NCBI GenBank assembly: GCA_036365455.1
Contig: JAWQUS010000017.1
Span: forward strand, 7,750,001-7,814,000
Direction: 5' to 3'
Length of the DNA stretch: 64,000 bases
Source: Macrosoma leucophasiata
Lineage: Eukaryota; Arthropoda; Insecta; Lepidoptera; Hedylidae
In this document: piece after piece, positions 31,881 through 42,760 of the stretch
How the letters are laid out: each line of letters opens with the position of its first letter
How positions within the stretch are numbered: position 1 is the stretch's first letter
The notes under the pieces: generated by a model
The model's database searches: none
What the model was told of the DNA's origin: nothing
Seen by the model: only the letters and a program-made list of their open reading frames with translations
Translations under genes and position numbers: made by a program

Positions 31881-31984
31881 GCAGATACTCACTAAATATT
31901 TCATAGAGTTAAATTGATATTGGTAATCATGGTATCTTTTGATGGCATTGAAAGGTGCACCGATAGTGAACGATTTTCTGTCTG

Positions 31985-32112
31985 GTTAATCTTGGACTAG
32001 TTATCCTGAGGTCGCAGGTTCTATTCCTGTCCGAAGTCAATTTTTTTCTTTCCGTTTTTTCTTTAATTTCTTAAGATCACTCGCATGTGTTATTGCGAAA
32101 AATAGATATTAC
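31985..32112 (+). repeat. K element, partial tRNA-like head
   Basis: GGTCGCAGGTTCTATTCCTG gives a T-arm, followed by TCCGAAGTCAA and a TTTCTTTCC/TTTTTCTTTAA tract as in other K elements. The A-box half is degraded. Confidence 0.55.
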
Positions 32113-32344
32113 AAATATTCTGTCTCTCATGAATATATTTTATTAAAACAAAAGTTTTATAAGTAAATGGAAATGCGTCTATGAAGATCAATAGTTTTCC
32201 GGTTGTACACAAAAGTTGACATTTTAATAAATTTTGTCTAAGTTATAAAAAGTTTTGATGTCAACTAATTATTATTATTTTGACTATTAATTTGACTCGT
32301 AAGTAATTGTTTAAGTAAATATTTCATTCATAAGACATCTAAAA

Positions 32345-32441
32345 AATGTAACTCCACGCCTGTATTCCCCGAAAGGGTAGGCAGAGGTAGATGTAAACAC
32401 CCACAATTTGCCAGTTACGTTTTGACCCATATAACAGATGG
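32345..32441 (-). repeat. SINE-B 3' fragment
   Basis: Only the SINE-B 3' portion (ACGCCTGTATTCCCCGAAAG to AACAGATGG); it meets the 5S-related SINE at 32443. Confidence 0.7.
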
Positions 32442-32442
32442 G

Positions 32443-32552
32443 GTGAAGCGCGCATGGCCCCGCAGCTGGTGTAGATCGTAAGCGATCTACTCGGTTAAGC
32501 GATATGGGCGCGGTCGGATGTGAGATGGGTGACCGCTAGTGGCAAACACGTT
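32443..32552 (+). repeat. 5S-rRNA-related SINE head
   Basis: GAAGCGCGCATGGCCCCGCA, then GATCTACTCGGTTAAGCGAT, GGGCGCGGTCGGA and GAGATGGGTGACCGCTAG. The last segment matches the 5S rRNA C-box region closely. A piece of inverted LINE 3' end (TTGACCGCCA..., to ~32650) follows. Confidence 0.65.
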
Positions 32553-32942
32553 ATTATTTATACTACCGCCCTATTATGGAATGTGTTGACCGCCATTTTT
32601 CGGTTGACTGACTGCATTAGAGGAATTCTCTCCCAGTAGAAAATTCATCCGCTATACAACTAATACAAAACTATTCAAGAGTTTGTTACACTACATCAAT
32701 ACTTTCTCCTATTTTGATAATGTTATTGGAAAAATAATGACGCTTCCGAGAAATATTCATTACTGGCAAATATATGAAATCAAACTAATTGGATATGTGG
32801 ATAAACAAATCAATTAAATTATTCCAATGAATGCTCCGTCTAATGGGTTGTTGTTTGAGCACCAGACGACAGGGCCTACCCACCTCCCCCTTTTCTTTGA
32901 AAACACGGTACCAATAGAACTCCTTGCGAAGGTAGAGTCAGA

Positions 32943-33230
32943 ATAAAAAATCGGCCAAGTGCGATTTGGATTCGCGCACTGAGGGTTCCGTACAAACCTG
33001 TAGTACAGCAAACAATATAATTAAAAATATTTGTATTACAATTATGTAGCTAAAAATTATAGATTTTCGCAATTCTTACTTTATCTGTGCTATAAGATGT
33101 TACACGTTGTGTCTTACGAAATTTGAAGAGTCTGAGTTCACGGGAACTATTCTGTACGTTTTGATTCTCTTGCGAGTTACGAAAATTTTCGGCTTAGAAG
33201 GTCGTTTTTTTACAGCTTCAAGGGACAGTA
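32943..33230 (+). repeat. RepO dispersed repeat
   Basis: Begins AAAATCGGCCAAGTGCGATT and GCGCACTGAGGGTTCCGTAC, a start found in many lepidopteran sequences (recalled). The interior is AT-rich and diverged. Confidence 0.55.
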
Positions 33231-33245
33231 GAAAGAAATAATTTT

Positions 33246-33487
33246 TACTGGTGGTAGAGCTCCAGTGACGAAGCTCGCGAGCGTAGGCACCACCGCGTTA
33301 CCTAATATACTTGCTGCTAAATGGTAGTCTTCAGCACTATCGTGTTCCGGTCAGGTGATAATTTACGGCCCTGTTATTTCCGGTCTTGTCGGTCTGTCTT
33401 TATGTGGGTGTCTTTAGGCTGCAGTCATCACTTAACATCAATGTGAACCGCATGCTTGTTTGCCACTTCCATTACATAAAAAAAAAA
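33246..33487 (+). repeat. RepA retroposon, full length
   Basis: TACTGGTGGTAGAGCTCCAG at the left to TTACATAAAAAAAAA at the right, with an internal deletion in the middle (CCTGTTATTTCCGGTCTTGT). Confidence 0.85.
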
Positions 33488-33924
33488 TCGTTATTTTTTT
33501 CTTTCGAGGTACGGGACTCTAAAAAGTTGATATAATTAATCATCGTATCAACTTCCTGATATGATAACATGTTTATTTACGAGAGATGTGATCCGTAATA
33601 ATTGGTTTATGAGATCGTAATATTTGATTACCGATTTTCGATAACATCGTATTTTGATATTCGGTTAATAAATATGAAGTCGATTTACGTTTTTAAATGT
33701 ATTCTGATTAAAATTATATTATAGTTATGGATTCAATCAAAGAATGAAACTTTTCTAATTTTATATTTTATGAGACTTCGATTGTTTTTTTAATAATAAA
33801 CCTTCTTTCACACACATTCGGTTTCAGGTGGTAGTAGGGAGATATTTTTTCACTGTACTGAGTTAGTTCTAATTCTAATTGAGGCAATACAATACTGTAA
33901 TTCAATTTTTAGACAATTTTATTA
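33488..33924. other. No gene identified
   Basis: AT-rich; no supported feature. Confidence 0.35.
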
Positions 33925-34545
33925 CTAACGTTTTCGCAGGTTTTTGCTAGCTTCATACGTTGTAGAAATTATATTTGCGGTTTTTTTCGCGTATACAACA
34001 CTCCCAACTTCTTCTTATACACGACGTTTAGGTCGTTTTGGTTTTTATATAAGAACAGGCTGAAAAAACGTAACTTCACGCCTGTAATCCCCGAAGGGAT
34101 AGGCAGAGGTAAATGCATGCATTCAAGCATACATGCAAACAGCCACGATTCGCCGGTTACGTTTTGGCCAACAGGTGGCGAACCGGGCACAGTAACGGGC
34201 ATATATTATTATTAGTATTGGGAAATTTCCAGAAAATGTAAAATCTCAATAGAACCAGCGATAAGGGACTTTACACCATTATCTCTGATAGTCCCCTACC
34301 CAGGAATCAAACCCAGGAACCCAGCCTACTAGTAAAGGCCTGCTACCACTAGGCTACTGAGGCAGTTGTTGTTAACACAAAACTGCGATGCGTATCAGTT
34401 GACCTTACTTTCAATATATCAGACGAAATCGCATCGCAACAATTCGCATCGCAAGTTCCTGCGATGCGGCGTAGTATCGGCGCCCTAAGAAGAAGTTGAG
34501 AATCTTGTATACGCGAGGAAATCCGCAAATATAATTTCTACAGTG
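33925..34545. repeat. Foldback MITE, G family, split by SINE-B
   Basis: The left part ACGTTTTCGCAGG...TTGTAGAAATT...CGCGTATACAACACTCCCAA (33925-34011) and right part GTATACGCGAGGAAATCCGC (34507-34545) correspond to the arms of the copy at 20591. SINE-B at 34064-34366 is inserted inside. The centre also has several GCGATGCG-type short repeats (34386-34476). Confidence 0.7.
34064..34366 (-). repeat. SINE-B inserted in a G-family MITE
   Basis: SINE-B with head (B box GGGTTTGATTCC on the minus strand) and a deletion plus a TATTATTATTAG replacement around 34175-34218. Confidence 0.8.
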
Positions 34546-35031
34546 ATATTATTAGTTTCAGGCATACCTATGATATTTTGAAGTTATTTTTAACGGAGCT
34601 TTACACGACTGTATGGGTTATCCGCAGGAGCACGAATTTCACATAAATTCACCCAAATGACGCTGTAAAGTCAGTAATGTATTAAGGGGTCGTTTGACCT
34701 TTAGGAATTATTATGGTGTATTCCTTATTTATTTTATAGTTTTTTATACGGAGATAAACAGGTATGGAAGAAATAAAGATTCATGTTGACTATATAGAGA
34801 TGACTGTAGAATGCGAATTGCTTGCTCACATTTTATAAATAGAAACTTAAGGCTGGACCTTTAGCTCCATTGATCTGATCCCCTGTACATACCAGTCTTG
34901 TCGGTGTAATGGTAACAAATCGTTCTTTTTCACCTGGAATCACCGCCGTTCTTTTTCACCTGGAATCACCGCTTCCATCTCCAGGAAATAAGAAACGAAC
35001 CTATTATTTATCTACAAATGATTTTTTTAAT
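34546..35031. other. No gene identified
   Basis: A TTCTTTTTCACCTGGAATCA segment is tandemly duplicated at about 34923-34972. No other feature. Confidence 0.4.
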
Positions 35032-35300
35032 GTAATAGAAGTGGCAAACAAGCATGCAGTTCACATTGATGTTGAGTGATGACTACAACCTATAGACACT
35101 TACACAAAGACCAAGGCCAAAATGGAGATGCGTTACCACTCCTGAGGCCTAAGGTGTTATGCCTCTATTCCGAAAATTACAGGGCCGTACATGTCCACCT
35201 GACCCGAACACGATAGTGCTGAACACTACCATTTAGCGGCAAGTATATTAGGTAATGCGGTGTTACCCAATATACTTGCCGGTGTCCGCGAGCTCCAGTG
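35032..35300 (-). repeat. RepA retroposon, rearranged 5' end
   Basis: Well-conserved younger copy; near its 5' end an inverted fragment (CCCAATATACTTGCCG) replaces the normal sequence. Confidence 0.8.
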
Positions 35301-35617
35301 AAAAATAGTGGCAATTCCTATATTTGATAATATTATTATCTATATTCTATGAAATTCAATTAGCTCCCTGACTATAAGGTGGGATTAAATCAATTAATCA
35401 GGCAAATCACGTAACAGTATGCATAAGTACACGGACTTCTACCAATTGGGTTAAATGTTTTCAATAAAATGTGCTTACCACTTATAATTTCAAACATCCG
35501 AATCGATTGCCGTTAACCGTTGGTGATATAATAAGCTACCTTCTGAATTATCATTATTATCCTAAAACCAGTACGTAATGGAAATATGCGGCATTGTTAG
35601 TTCGTCGCTGGCTTAAA

Positions 35618-36008
35618 ATCCTGAACATGTCATGAAGGCTGGCAGTGGAGAGTCGTTTATCAGAGGACGGTCGAGTAGCGACGCGTAATTAAACGTTACA
35701 CATGTGACACATGGTTGTTAAGGATAGACGATCTTATTTGTAAACGATGATTAGAAATAATAAAAATACAATTATAATATAATACATCTTAAGTAAGTAA
35801 CTTATTTAAAAAATATGTTGCTGTCAGACACGGGGATAGATTTTTAAGGGATAGATGCGTACACCGATATTAACTTATTGAGAAAAATGTTGATGAAGAA
35901 TGAACATGTTACAAATCAACGGAGAGTTTTTTTTATCGGAGGACGGTCAAGTATCGATGTGTAATTAAACGTCACACGTTAAAATATTACCATAAGTGAT
36001 CTTATTTA
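35618..36008 (+). repeat. Tandem duplication, ~282-bp period
   Basis: 35618-35740 and 35900-36008 share CTGAACATGT-like sequence, GGAGGACGGTCRAGTA, CGATGTGTAATTAAACGT-type sequence and GATCTTATTT. Diverged local duplication, no coding potential seen. Confidence 0.6.
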
Positions 36009-36188
36009 AAAACTATTTGCTTAATAAGATACATTTACTGGCAAATCCACAGAAAATCACGTGCTCAATTTAAGTTTATTCCGACAATACGTTTATTTTT
36101 ACTAGATACAGACATAGACGCAAGAAAACCAGCTACTTAATTGTTTTAACTTTCACGATTTGTATTCATATTTTTATTTTGTAAGCGG

Positions 36189-36340
36189 GACTTAATCGCG
36201 TACTATTTTAATCGAAGTATTTACCTCGACACTCGACGTTTCGGCCGTAATGCGACAGCCGTGGTCACGAGTAGACTTGGTCACTCGTAGTAGAGTAGTC
36301 GATTAAAATAGTACGCGATTGAGTCCCATTTACAATATAA
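36189..36340 (-). repeat. Repeat with CGGCCGAAACGTCGAG core, foldback form
   Basis: Minus-strand relative of 22920-23036. Here the GTACGCGATTAAGTC end is present at both sides as a 27-bp inverted repeat (36189-36215 and 36299-36325), making a ~137-bp foldback with a GTGGTCACGAGTAGAC centre. Confidence 0.7.
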
Positions 36341-36894
36341 AAATATGAACCAGATACTTGTTGTGATTTTTTTTATTATTTCATACTTAAAGCACGAACA
36401 TATAATACCTATTAACCTAAAACGTATATAAAAATATTAGCCATCAACAAAATGTTTAGTCTACAAGTAAACTTATCCCATATAACAACCTAAAATAAAA
36501 TTTTCAGGTCAATAGTAAAGGCCCGGGAAAACAGCAAAAGGCCTAAGCGTATGAAATATGTACTGCGTTATTAAACCGCTACAGTCATAAAGCTTGCTTT
36601 ATGACTAAACAGTTTGTAGGGAGAACCAAATACCATCAATTCGTAGATTGTAACAGCTTGTTTTAGACTAGTGAATTGGAATTTCGGATTTACAAGCAGT
36701 GGATAACGGTAGCTAACTGTTTCTGAATTCTCGAATATTTTGATTTTATTAGGTGAACGTTCTAGTATTTCGTTACATATAATAATATAATATATGAGTT
36801 GGACCAGAACTGCTTAAACGCCAGAACGTCACATGTAAAAGAGTCGTCCGAATGATCTTTGCCAAAGTATTAGTCCATAAAGTAATTTAACAAA
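36341..36894. other. No gene identified
   Basis: No coding or repeat signal recognised. Confidence 0.35.
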
Positions 36895-37173
36895 TTTTAT
36901 GTAACGAAGATGGCAAACAAGCACGCAGTTCACATGTATGTTAAGAGATAACTGCAGGGTTTAGACATCTACACAAAGAGTAGAGGTCAAAATGCAGATG
37001 CGTTGCCGCCCCTGAGAGCTAAGTTGTCATGTCTCTGTAATAGTTATTACGGGGACATACATTTATATCTAACCGGAACATGGTAGTGCTGAACACTAAG
37101 AAATAATAGAAAGATTAGGTAATGCGTTGGTGCCTAAGCCCTCGAGCTCTTACACTAAAACTCTACCACCAAT
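36895..37173 (-). repeat. RepA retroposon, older subfamily
   Basis: Near full length, with older-subfamily sequence GTAATAGTTATTACGGGG. Confidence 0.8.
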
Positions 37174-38639
37174 CAAAAATGTATACAAATCTTTCCGTAA
37201 TAATGACATAAGTTATTTTTAATCTACTTTGACATCGCCACACTAATGAAATGTTCCACAAACAGGTAATCAGTGTGTCACGCGGCGCCAAACAAACAGC
37301 CTGCTTTAGACAAGTGAATTGAAATGATAGGAACGAAGTCGCACGAGATGTCGTTTGGAGTGTGACTGTCGTGCACGCGATCACTCTAACTTAAAGCGCC
37401 GATATGCGCCGAGTGCAATATACTATAATTAATAGATACGTTCTTTAGACTGTGGTACTATATAGGTGCGACGTTAAATTGTATAATTTTAAGCTTATAT
37501 TTAGAAGAAATTTATACAGACTGATTGTAATCAAATCGGAAGACACCGTATGGTGTTGCTATAAAGAGTAGATATAGCACCAACAGCTCAATTACGTAAC
37601 TCCATAGCTGAATAATCAATGATTTTGTTACGTTGAGAACTAAGATACAACGCGAAAATGAAAATAAAGGATATTTTGAGGAACAGATTTTAACGCCCAA
37701 AGGAAATTTTATCTGTTATGTTCTAATCGTATAGTTACGAGTATTACCTATTCAACTTAAAACTTAACGAAGGCAACACAAACCAGATGCTGAACTTTTT
37801 TATAATACGCTTGGGTGCGTTCTCTAAGAAATAATTCGTATAAATCATAAAGAAACATGTTCAGTTGAGTGCTTTATATAGTTACAAAATTAAATCTATA
37901 AGATAGTAGCATGGCTGGGATCGTTAGTGAGACTTATCCATCAAGATTCCATTTACTATCTACATCGCAGCGTAAAATTCAAAGTGCTACAATATTATGT
38001 CAAATATTAAGACGCACTTGACAAATGATTTGTATTTCCCTGTAATATTAATCATAAATATTTAATAAGGATATATTACATACCTTCATACATCATGGAT
38101 GTGAATATAGAAGAGTATAATTAACTAATTCTGAATCCAGAAAGAAGAGATAAATCAAACATTCAGTAGCTCAACGTTTCAGTACTTTTAAAAAAGGTTT
38201 CAACACAAAATAGCCTCGAAACCCAAGTGAGCATTAACTTCAACTGCTAGAAGTGGGGCCAGTGCAAAGGATAGATAAGAAAGTGATGCATTAGCGGGCG
38301 CGAGCCACGCCGACAAGTAAACAATCCACAGCTATTCCACACCCGCCCACTGTTGTTATTGGGACTTACGAAAATATAATGAGTTCATTTATTTATTGTC
38401 TTGCAGAATACAACCCATTACAAATTTAAAGATCAAAATTCTCAGAGGTTATGGGTCAATGTGTCTTGGTAGAGTTACGTTCCCTTGCAAGCCTTATAAA
38501 AGTTCACGCTTGCAAGCAAGCATGTATGGGCATTTAGCCCATACATCTGAGAGTTGCCTTCTCATTTAGGTCCTGGAGTTATGCATAGATCAGAATAATT
38601 GTATGTGTTCATTCATCATAAACAATAGATTCTATGAAC
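37174..38639. other. No gene; one short recurrent motif
   Basis: Contains GTTCTTTAGACTGTGGTACT near 37440, one of three copies of a TTCTTTAGACTGTG motif (also 41606 and 44493), each preceded by a locally GC-richer stretch; probably a fragment of an unnamed repeat. No gene supported. Confidence 0.4.
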
Positions 38640-38992
38640 TTAACTTTACGTCGGAATAACTGATTCTAAAAAAATAATTAAGGCAGCGGTGAACAGTTTC
38701 GGAGATATGATATCTCCCTGTCTCACACCTCGCTGCAGTTGGATAGGTTTCGAGCTCTGGTCCTGAAGGCGAACCGACATAGTGGCGGTTTCGTACAAGC
38801 TCCTTAGCACCTCGATGTATCGGTAATCGACTTGGCACCTGTGGAGTGACTGTAGCACAGCCCAAATCTCGACCGAATCGAAGGCTTTCTCATAGTCCAC
38901 AAACGTTAGACATAGGGGCTGGTTATACTCTTCTGTCCTTTGTATAACCTGCCGCAGCGTGTGTATGTGGTCTATGATTGATCGATCTTAAA
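38640..38992 (-). pseudogene. RTE-type LINE reverse transcriptase fragment
   Basis: The minus strand reads ...IDHIHTLRQVIQRTEEYNQP, CLTFVDYEKAFDSVEIWAVL, YRYIEVLRSLYETATMSVRL and LQRGVRQGDIISPKLFTAAL. These are reverse transcriptase motifs up to the GVRQGD...SP block (motifs 3-4 region) of the RTE clade; the FADD catalytic motif that follows in intact elements is missing because the match stops at ~38650. Both ends of the element are absent. Frame intact over ~115 codons. Confidence 0.85.
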
Positions 38993-40936
38993 AATTAGTT
39001 GGATTAGAGTTTCATTATTTGGCAATTGTAGAGAAAAGCCCATTGATGATATTTATAGAAGAGTAAAGTGAAAAGGTGATTTATTTATAGAATTTAGAAG
39101 AAGTATGGAAGGTTTTAAGAGACACATGGACGTGTAAAGATACGATCACTTTATATTTGCTTGTCACGTGAGCTCACTGGCATGGTGATAGTAATATTAT
39201 TTAATAATGTACATTATGTACGTTAAATTAGCTTTAGGCAAATATTTAAAAATAAGCTAAAAATAGTACCGCTGCGAAACTACTTCAACTTTTGCTTGTT
39301 CAATAAACTTAGGTTACCATTTAAACCTTGAAATATCGTTATATTCTCGTATGTCATGATAGTGCGGCAATATTTTGTCTGCGATCTGTCTAGACTAGAC
39401 AACAAAACACTCGGCAATGATCGTCGGAACGTTCTGTCTGTAGCTCTGACTAATGCCGTTAGTTTCGCAATTGTATCGTATTGGAACAGTAGCTTTGGTG
39501 GCGATATAAATCACTTTAAAAGATGGTAAACTAGAAAATACTGGTACGTATTTCTGTCTTTGAATTCGAACCACTTTTCCTTTGAATTGGTCGTATTTGT
39601 AAAAATGGGTATGTTTGTGAGCAATTCGCTTTTAGTGTGTGTTTCTAGAGTCTTTTAATGCACAAGCAAAGTTATTTAGATAGTTCTTCAAATGTCGAGA
39701 ATGTCATTAATTAAAAGTTAAGTGATTAATTTTATTGGACCCGCGATAATATGACTTCCGTAATTCAAACCATGATTAATTTTATTCTTATTATTTATCG
39801 TGGTAATCTGACTCTTGACTAATCTAGCGCCTTCTGTATTCAAACATGCCTATGATGTGTTATTTTTAACATAGGTATTATTTAAACGTTTTTTAAGTAT
39901 CACGTTTTTTTTTTCAACAAAAAAACGTGAACGGCTTGTAGTTTCAGAGATAATATTTTAAGCAAGTGTCTGATATTTTTAAAATTTTGAGTCATGTTAC
40001 AAATAGAAGGTTGATAATCATGTTGCAACATAATCCTTCTTAATGAAAGGTAAATAGCATATATATAATATTCAATGTTTGTTATATGCAATTCTAAATA
40101 CAAAACACAAAAACAAAAAAGTAAATCTAATCATAATCACAATTCATTAGAAATATTAACAAAGAGAATTCAGTAACAAAAGTTGCGAACAATAAGAAAA
40201 GAACAAAGCGGAAAACATTGCCCCAACCACCTGAATTTTAAAAAGAAAATCAAAAGCAAAGTTTAAAGATTATGTAAATAAGCAATTAAATAATATCAGC
40301 GTTTGAAAGGACGCAATACCTGTACCCTTACACTTCACAACATCAAGCCGTAAAATGTGACACTTTAGCCTGCGGCTAACTTGTTTAACTCAAAGAAGAG
40401 CCACATTAACCACCACAAAGTAATCTTTGGCATCGATCATTCACAAAGCGGAACGGTTGTGAACCCTTTACGGTCCGTCTCTTAGCACGATGTAAAGGGT
40501 TCAGGTTAAAGTACCATGGTAAAATGTACATACTTACATGATATGCGAAAGGTGCTACTAGATACTTATAAACTCACTTGGATGGCTGGACAAGGATTTT
40601 GTTTGAAGTAGCATATTTGTACTACATTTTAGGATGTTTTCCTTTATGTGATTTCAACCACAATCTTTTAGAACTGCCACATTGGCATATGATTAGGCTC
40701 TGTTTCTTTCATCTATACCTTTATATTTGAAAACATGCAATTCATCATCTTAATTCGTAGTCTGTGGGCTATAGCACAGTATAAGTACATACAGTAGTTT
40801 ATCGCCTTTGAAGTTTTGCAATATGCCGCCTTCACCCATAAAAACGCAAATTCATGAAGGTTGTCACGTTTTTGGTTTTTATTTACGTTGTTTGTAACGC
40901 GTAAGTTTACGTTGAACATATATAAAAATCCTAAAA
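38993..40936. other. No gene identified
   Basis: About 1.9 kb with no recognisable gene or repeat. Small hairpins occur at 39903-39930 (ACGTTTTTTTTTT/AAAAAAACGT) and 40470-40511 (GAACCCTTTAC/GTAAAGGGTTC). Confidence 0.35.
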
Positions 40937-41105
40937 ACATGACGCCTGTAATACCCTAAGGGGTAGGGAGAGGTATATCGGATTCATGCATACATCCTCG
41001 ATTCGCCGGTCACGTTTTGGCCCATGTAACACGCGGCGAGCCTGTTGACATCTCCGGGCACTTTACCAAACTTTGAGGTACTGGAAAGCCTCCAGAAAAT
41101 AGAAA
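40937..41105 (-). repeat. SINE-B, headless
   Basis: 3' part of SINE-B (GACGCCTGTAATACCCTAAG through TTGAGGTACTGGAAAGCC); the tRNA-like head is missing. Confidence 0.7.
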
Positions 41106-42511
41106 AATATATCAACAATTTACCAGTCTATCATCAATCTACCAGTATTCCAGTTGGGCGGTCTATCAGTACGCCGGAATTCTAACAATTATAATGTATC
41201 GATCCTAATATTCATCCATACCTTTTTAACTCCGTCCAATATAATCCGAATATCAAATACATACAAAAAAAAATATTTTAGACTTTTCTTTAAAAAATGT
41301 TTCGTTTTGTGAAGTAAATATGTACATACAGTTTAAAATATAACAGACATTATTAATAATTGAAAATTAGAATAAAATATTAACATTAAAGTTGACATCA
41401 AATTTTTCAATATCATCTTTTTAAAAACTTAGTAAAAGAAATTTTAAATCTCGCACCCCTTAACGCTAAGTCCCAAGTAGATGACAGTTTTTGTATGGGC
41501 TACTTGGTACCGCCCCCTTCGTCCCTCGCGTCGCACGCCCCGCACGATTGCTCTGACATTACACGTACGTTGGATGACTGTAAGTAATTAACACATTCAT
41601 TTTCTTTAGACTGTGGCTATAGTATGGCAGGGTAGTCGTAAACTCCTGATCGTTATGTGTAATGCTTAAAGAAAGAAGCAAGTTTTTCATATAAGGAACA
41701 ATGCTGGCGAAAACTGGTTAAAAGTCACCTTAAACCTGAGACCATTAGTTGAAAAGGATTCTAAAGACTAAAATTTGTTTTGGTTTAATCCACATCACAT
41801 AAATCGTTAAAAATAAGACATTTTCGTAAATCATACATTGTCATATTTTTATGTTTCGCAATAACTAATGCGAGCCAATTTAGATACTTGAAAGAAAAAA
41901 AATAAAAAGAGTTACAATCCATAGGTAGCTAGTGGTTGAAGCGGCTGAACTGGTTATCCGGTCGCAGGTTGCATTTCGGGCGGAAAGCAACTTTTCTTTA
42001 CATTTTTCTTTAATTTCTAAATCATAAAATTCTGCACGATTATATTTCATAGTAGTAATATTCAAATAACAGCCCGTAATTACGATTAAGAAACATGTTT
42101 AACAGTAGGGTAGATGTGTTTATTATGAGAAACCATAATTGACAAGGGAGAATGACATTAGCAATTTTATGCGGCGAAAGATCAACGCGTCGAGGCGTGA
42201 AACCATTACTTACATAATTTATATTCAGGATCCGTCTTTGTTTTATAATGTACCGTTGATGTGGTGGAAAAATACGATACATTCGGTGAATCCATGTAAT
42301 ACGTGGTGTAATGATTTTCTTTTTATTGAAGCAACGTCGAAAAACGTTTGTTTTTCTAGGTTACACTGGTTACACGTGCCTGTTATGGCCGAAGAGGTAG
42401 ACAGGTATATCATGCATACAACACCGAAAATGCGCCAGTAGGTAACTTTAATTCCATTTAATGGATAGCAAGCCTGTTTACACTTTAAATGGTAGACTTA
42501 AACTGGTAGGT
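41106..42511. other. No gene; K-like fragment and GC-richer patch
   Basis: 41500-41570 is a GC-richer patch (CTCGCGTCGCACGCCCCGCA) before a TTTCTTTAGACTGTG motif. At 41922-42020 a degraded K element is visible (GGTAGCTAGTGGTTGAAGCG, TCGCAGGTTGCATTTC and TTTTTCTTTAATTTC). The 100-codon ORF at 42139-42441 has no recognisable domain. Confidence 0.45.
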
Positions 42512-42760
42512 TACTGTGGTAGAGTCCACTGCAGGAGGTCGAGAGCGTAGGCAATACCGCATTATCTAATCTATCAGCAGCGGAATGGTAGAATTCATGA
42601 GGTATCGTGTTCGGGTTAGATGGTAATGCAATGTCACAAAGACATAGGACAACTCAGGTCTCATGGATGGCAATGCATCTGCATTTTAACCTCTGGTTCT
42701 TGTCTTGACTGTTCTAGACAATAGGGACTCACTTGTTTGATACCTTTATGACTTAAAGAA
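42512..42760 (+). repeat. RepA retroposon, old copy
   Basis: TACTGTGGTAGAGTCCACTG start, ATACCGCATTATCTAATCTA and GCAATGCATCTGCATTTTAA; strongly diverged towards the 3' end. Confidence 0.6.

Noticed and set aside
31413..31904. 163-codon minus-strand ORF
   Set aside because: It is the antisense shadow of the RTE LINE frame on the plus strand, which has clear family motifs.
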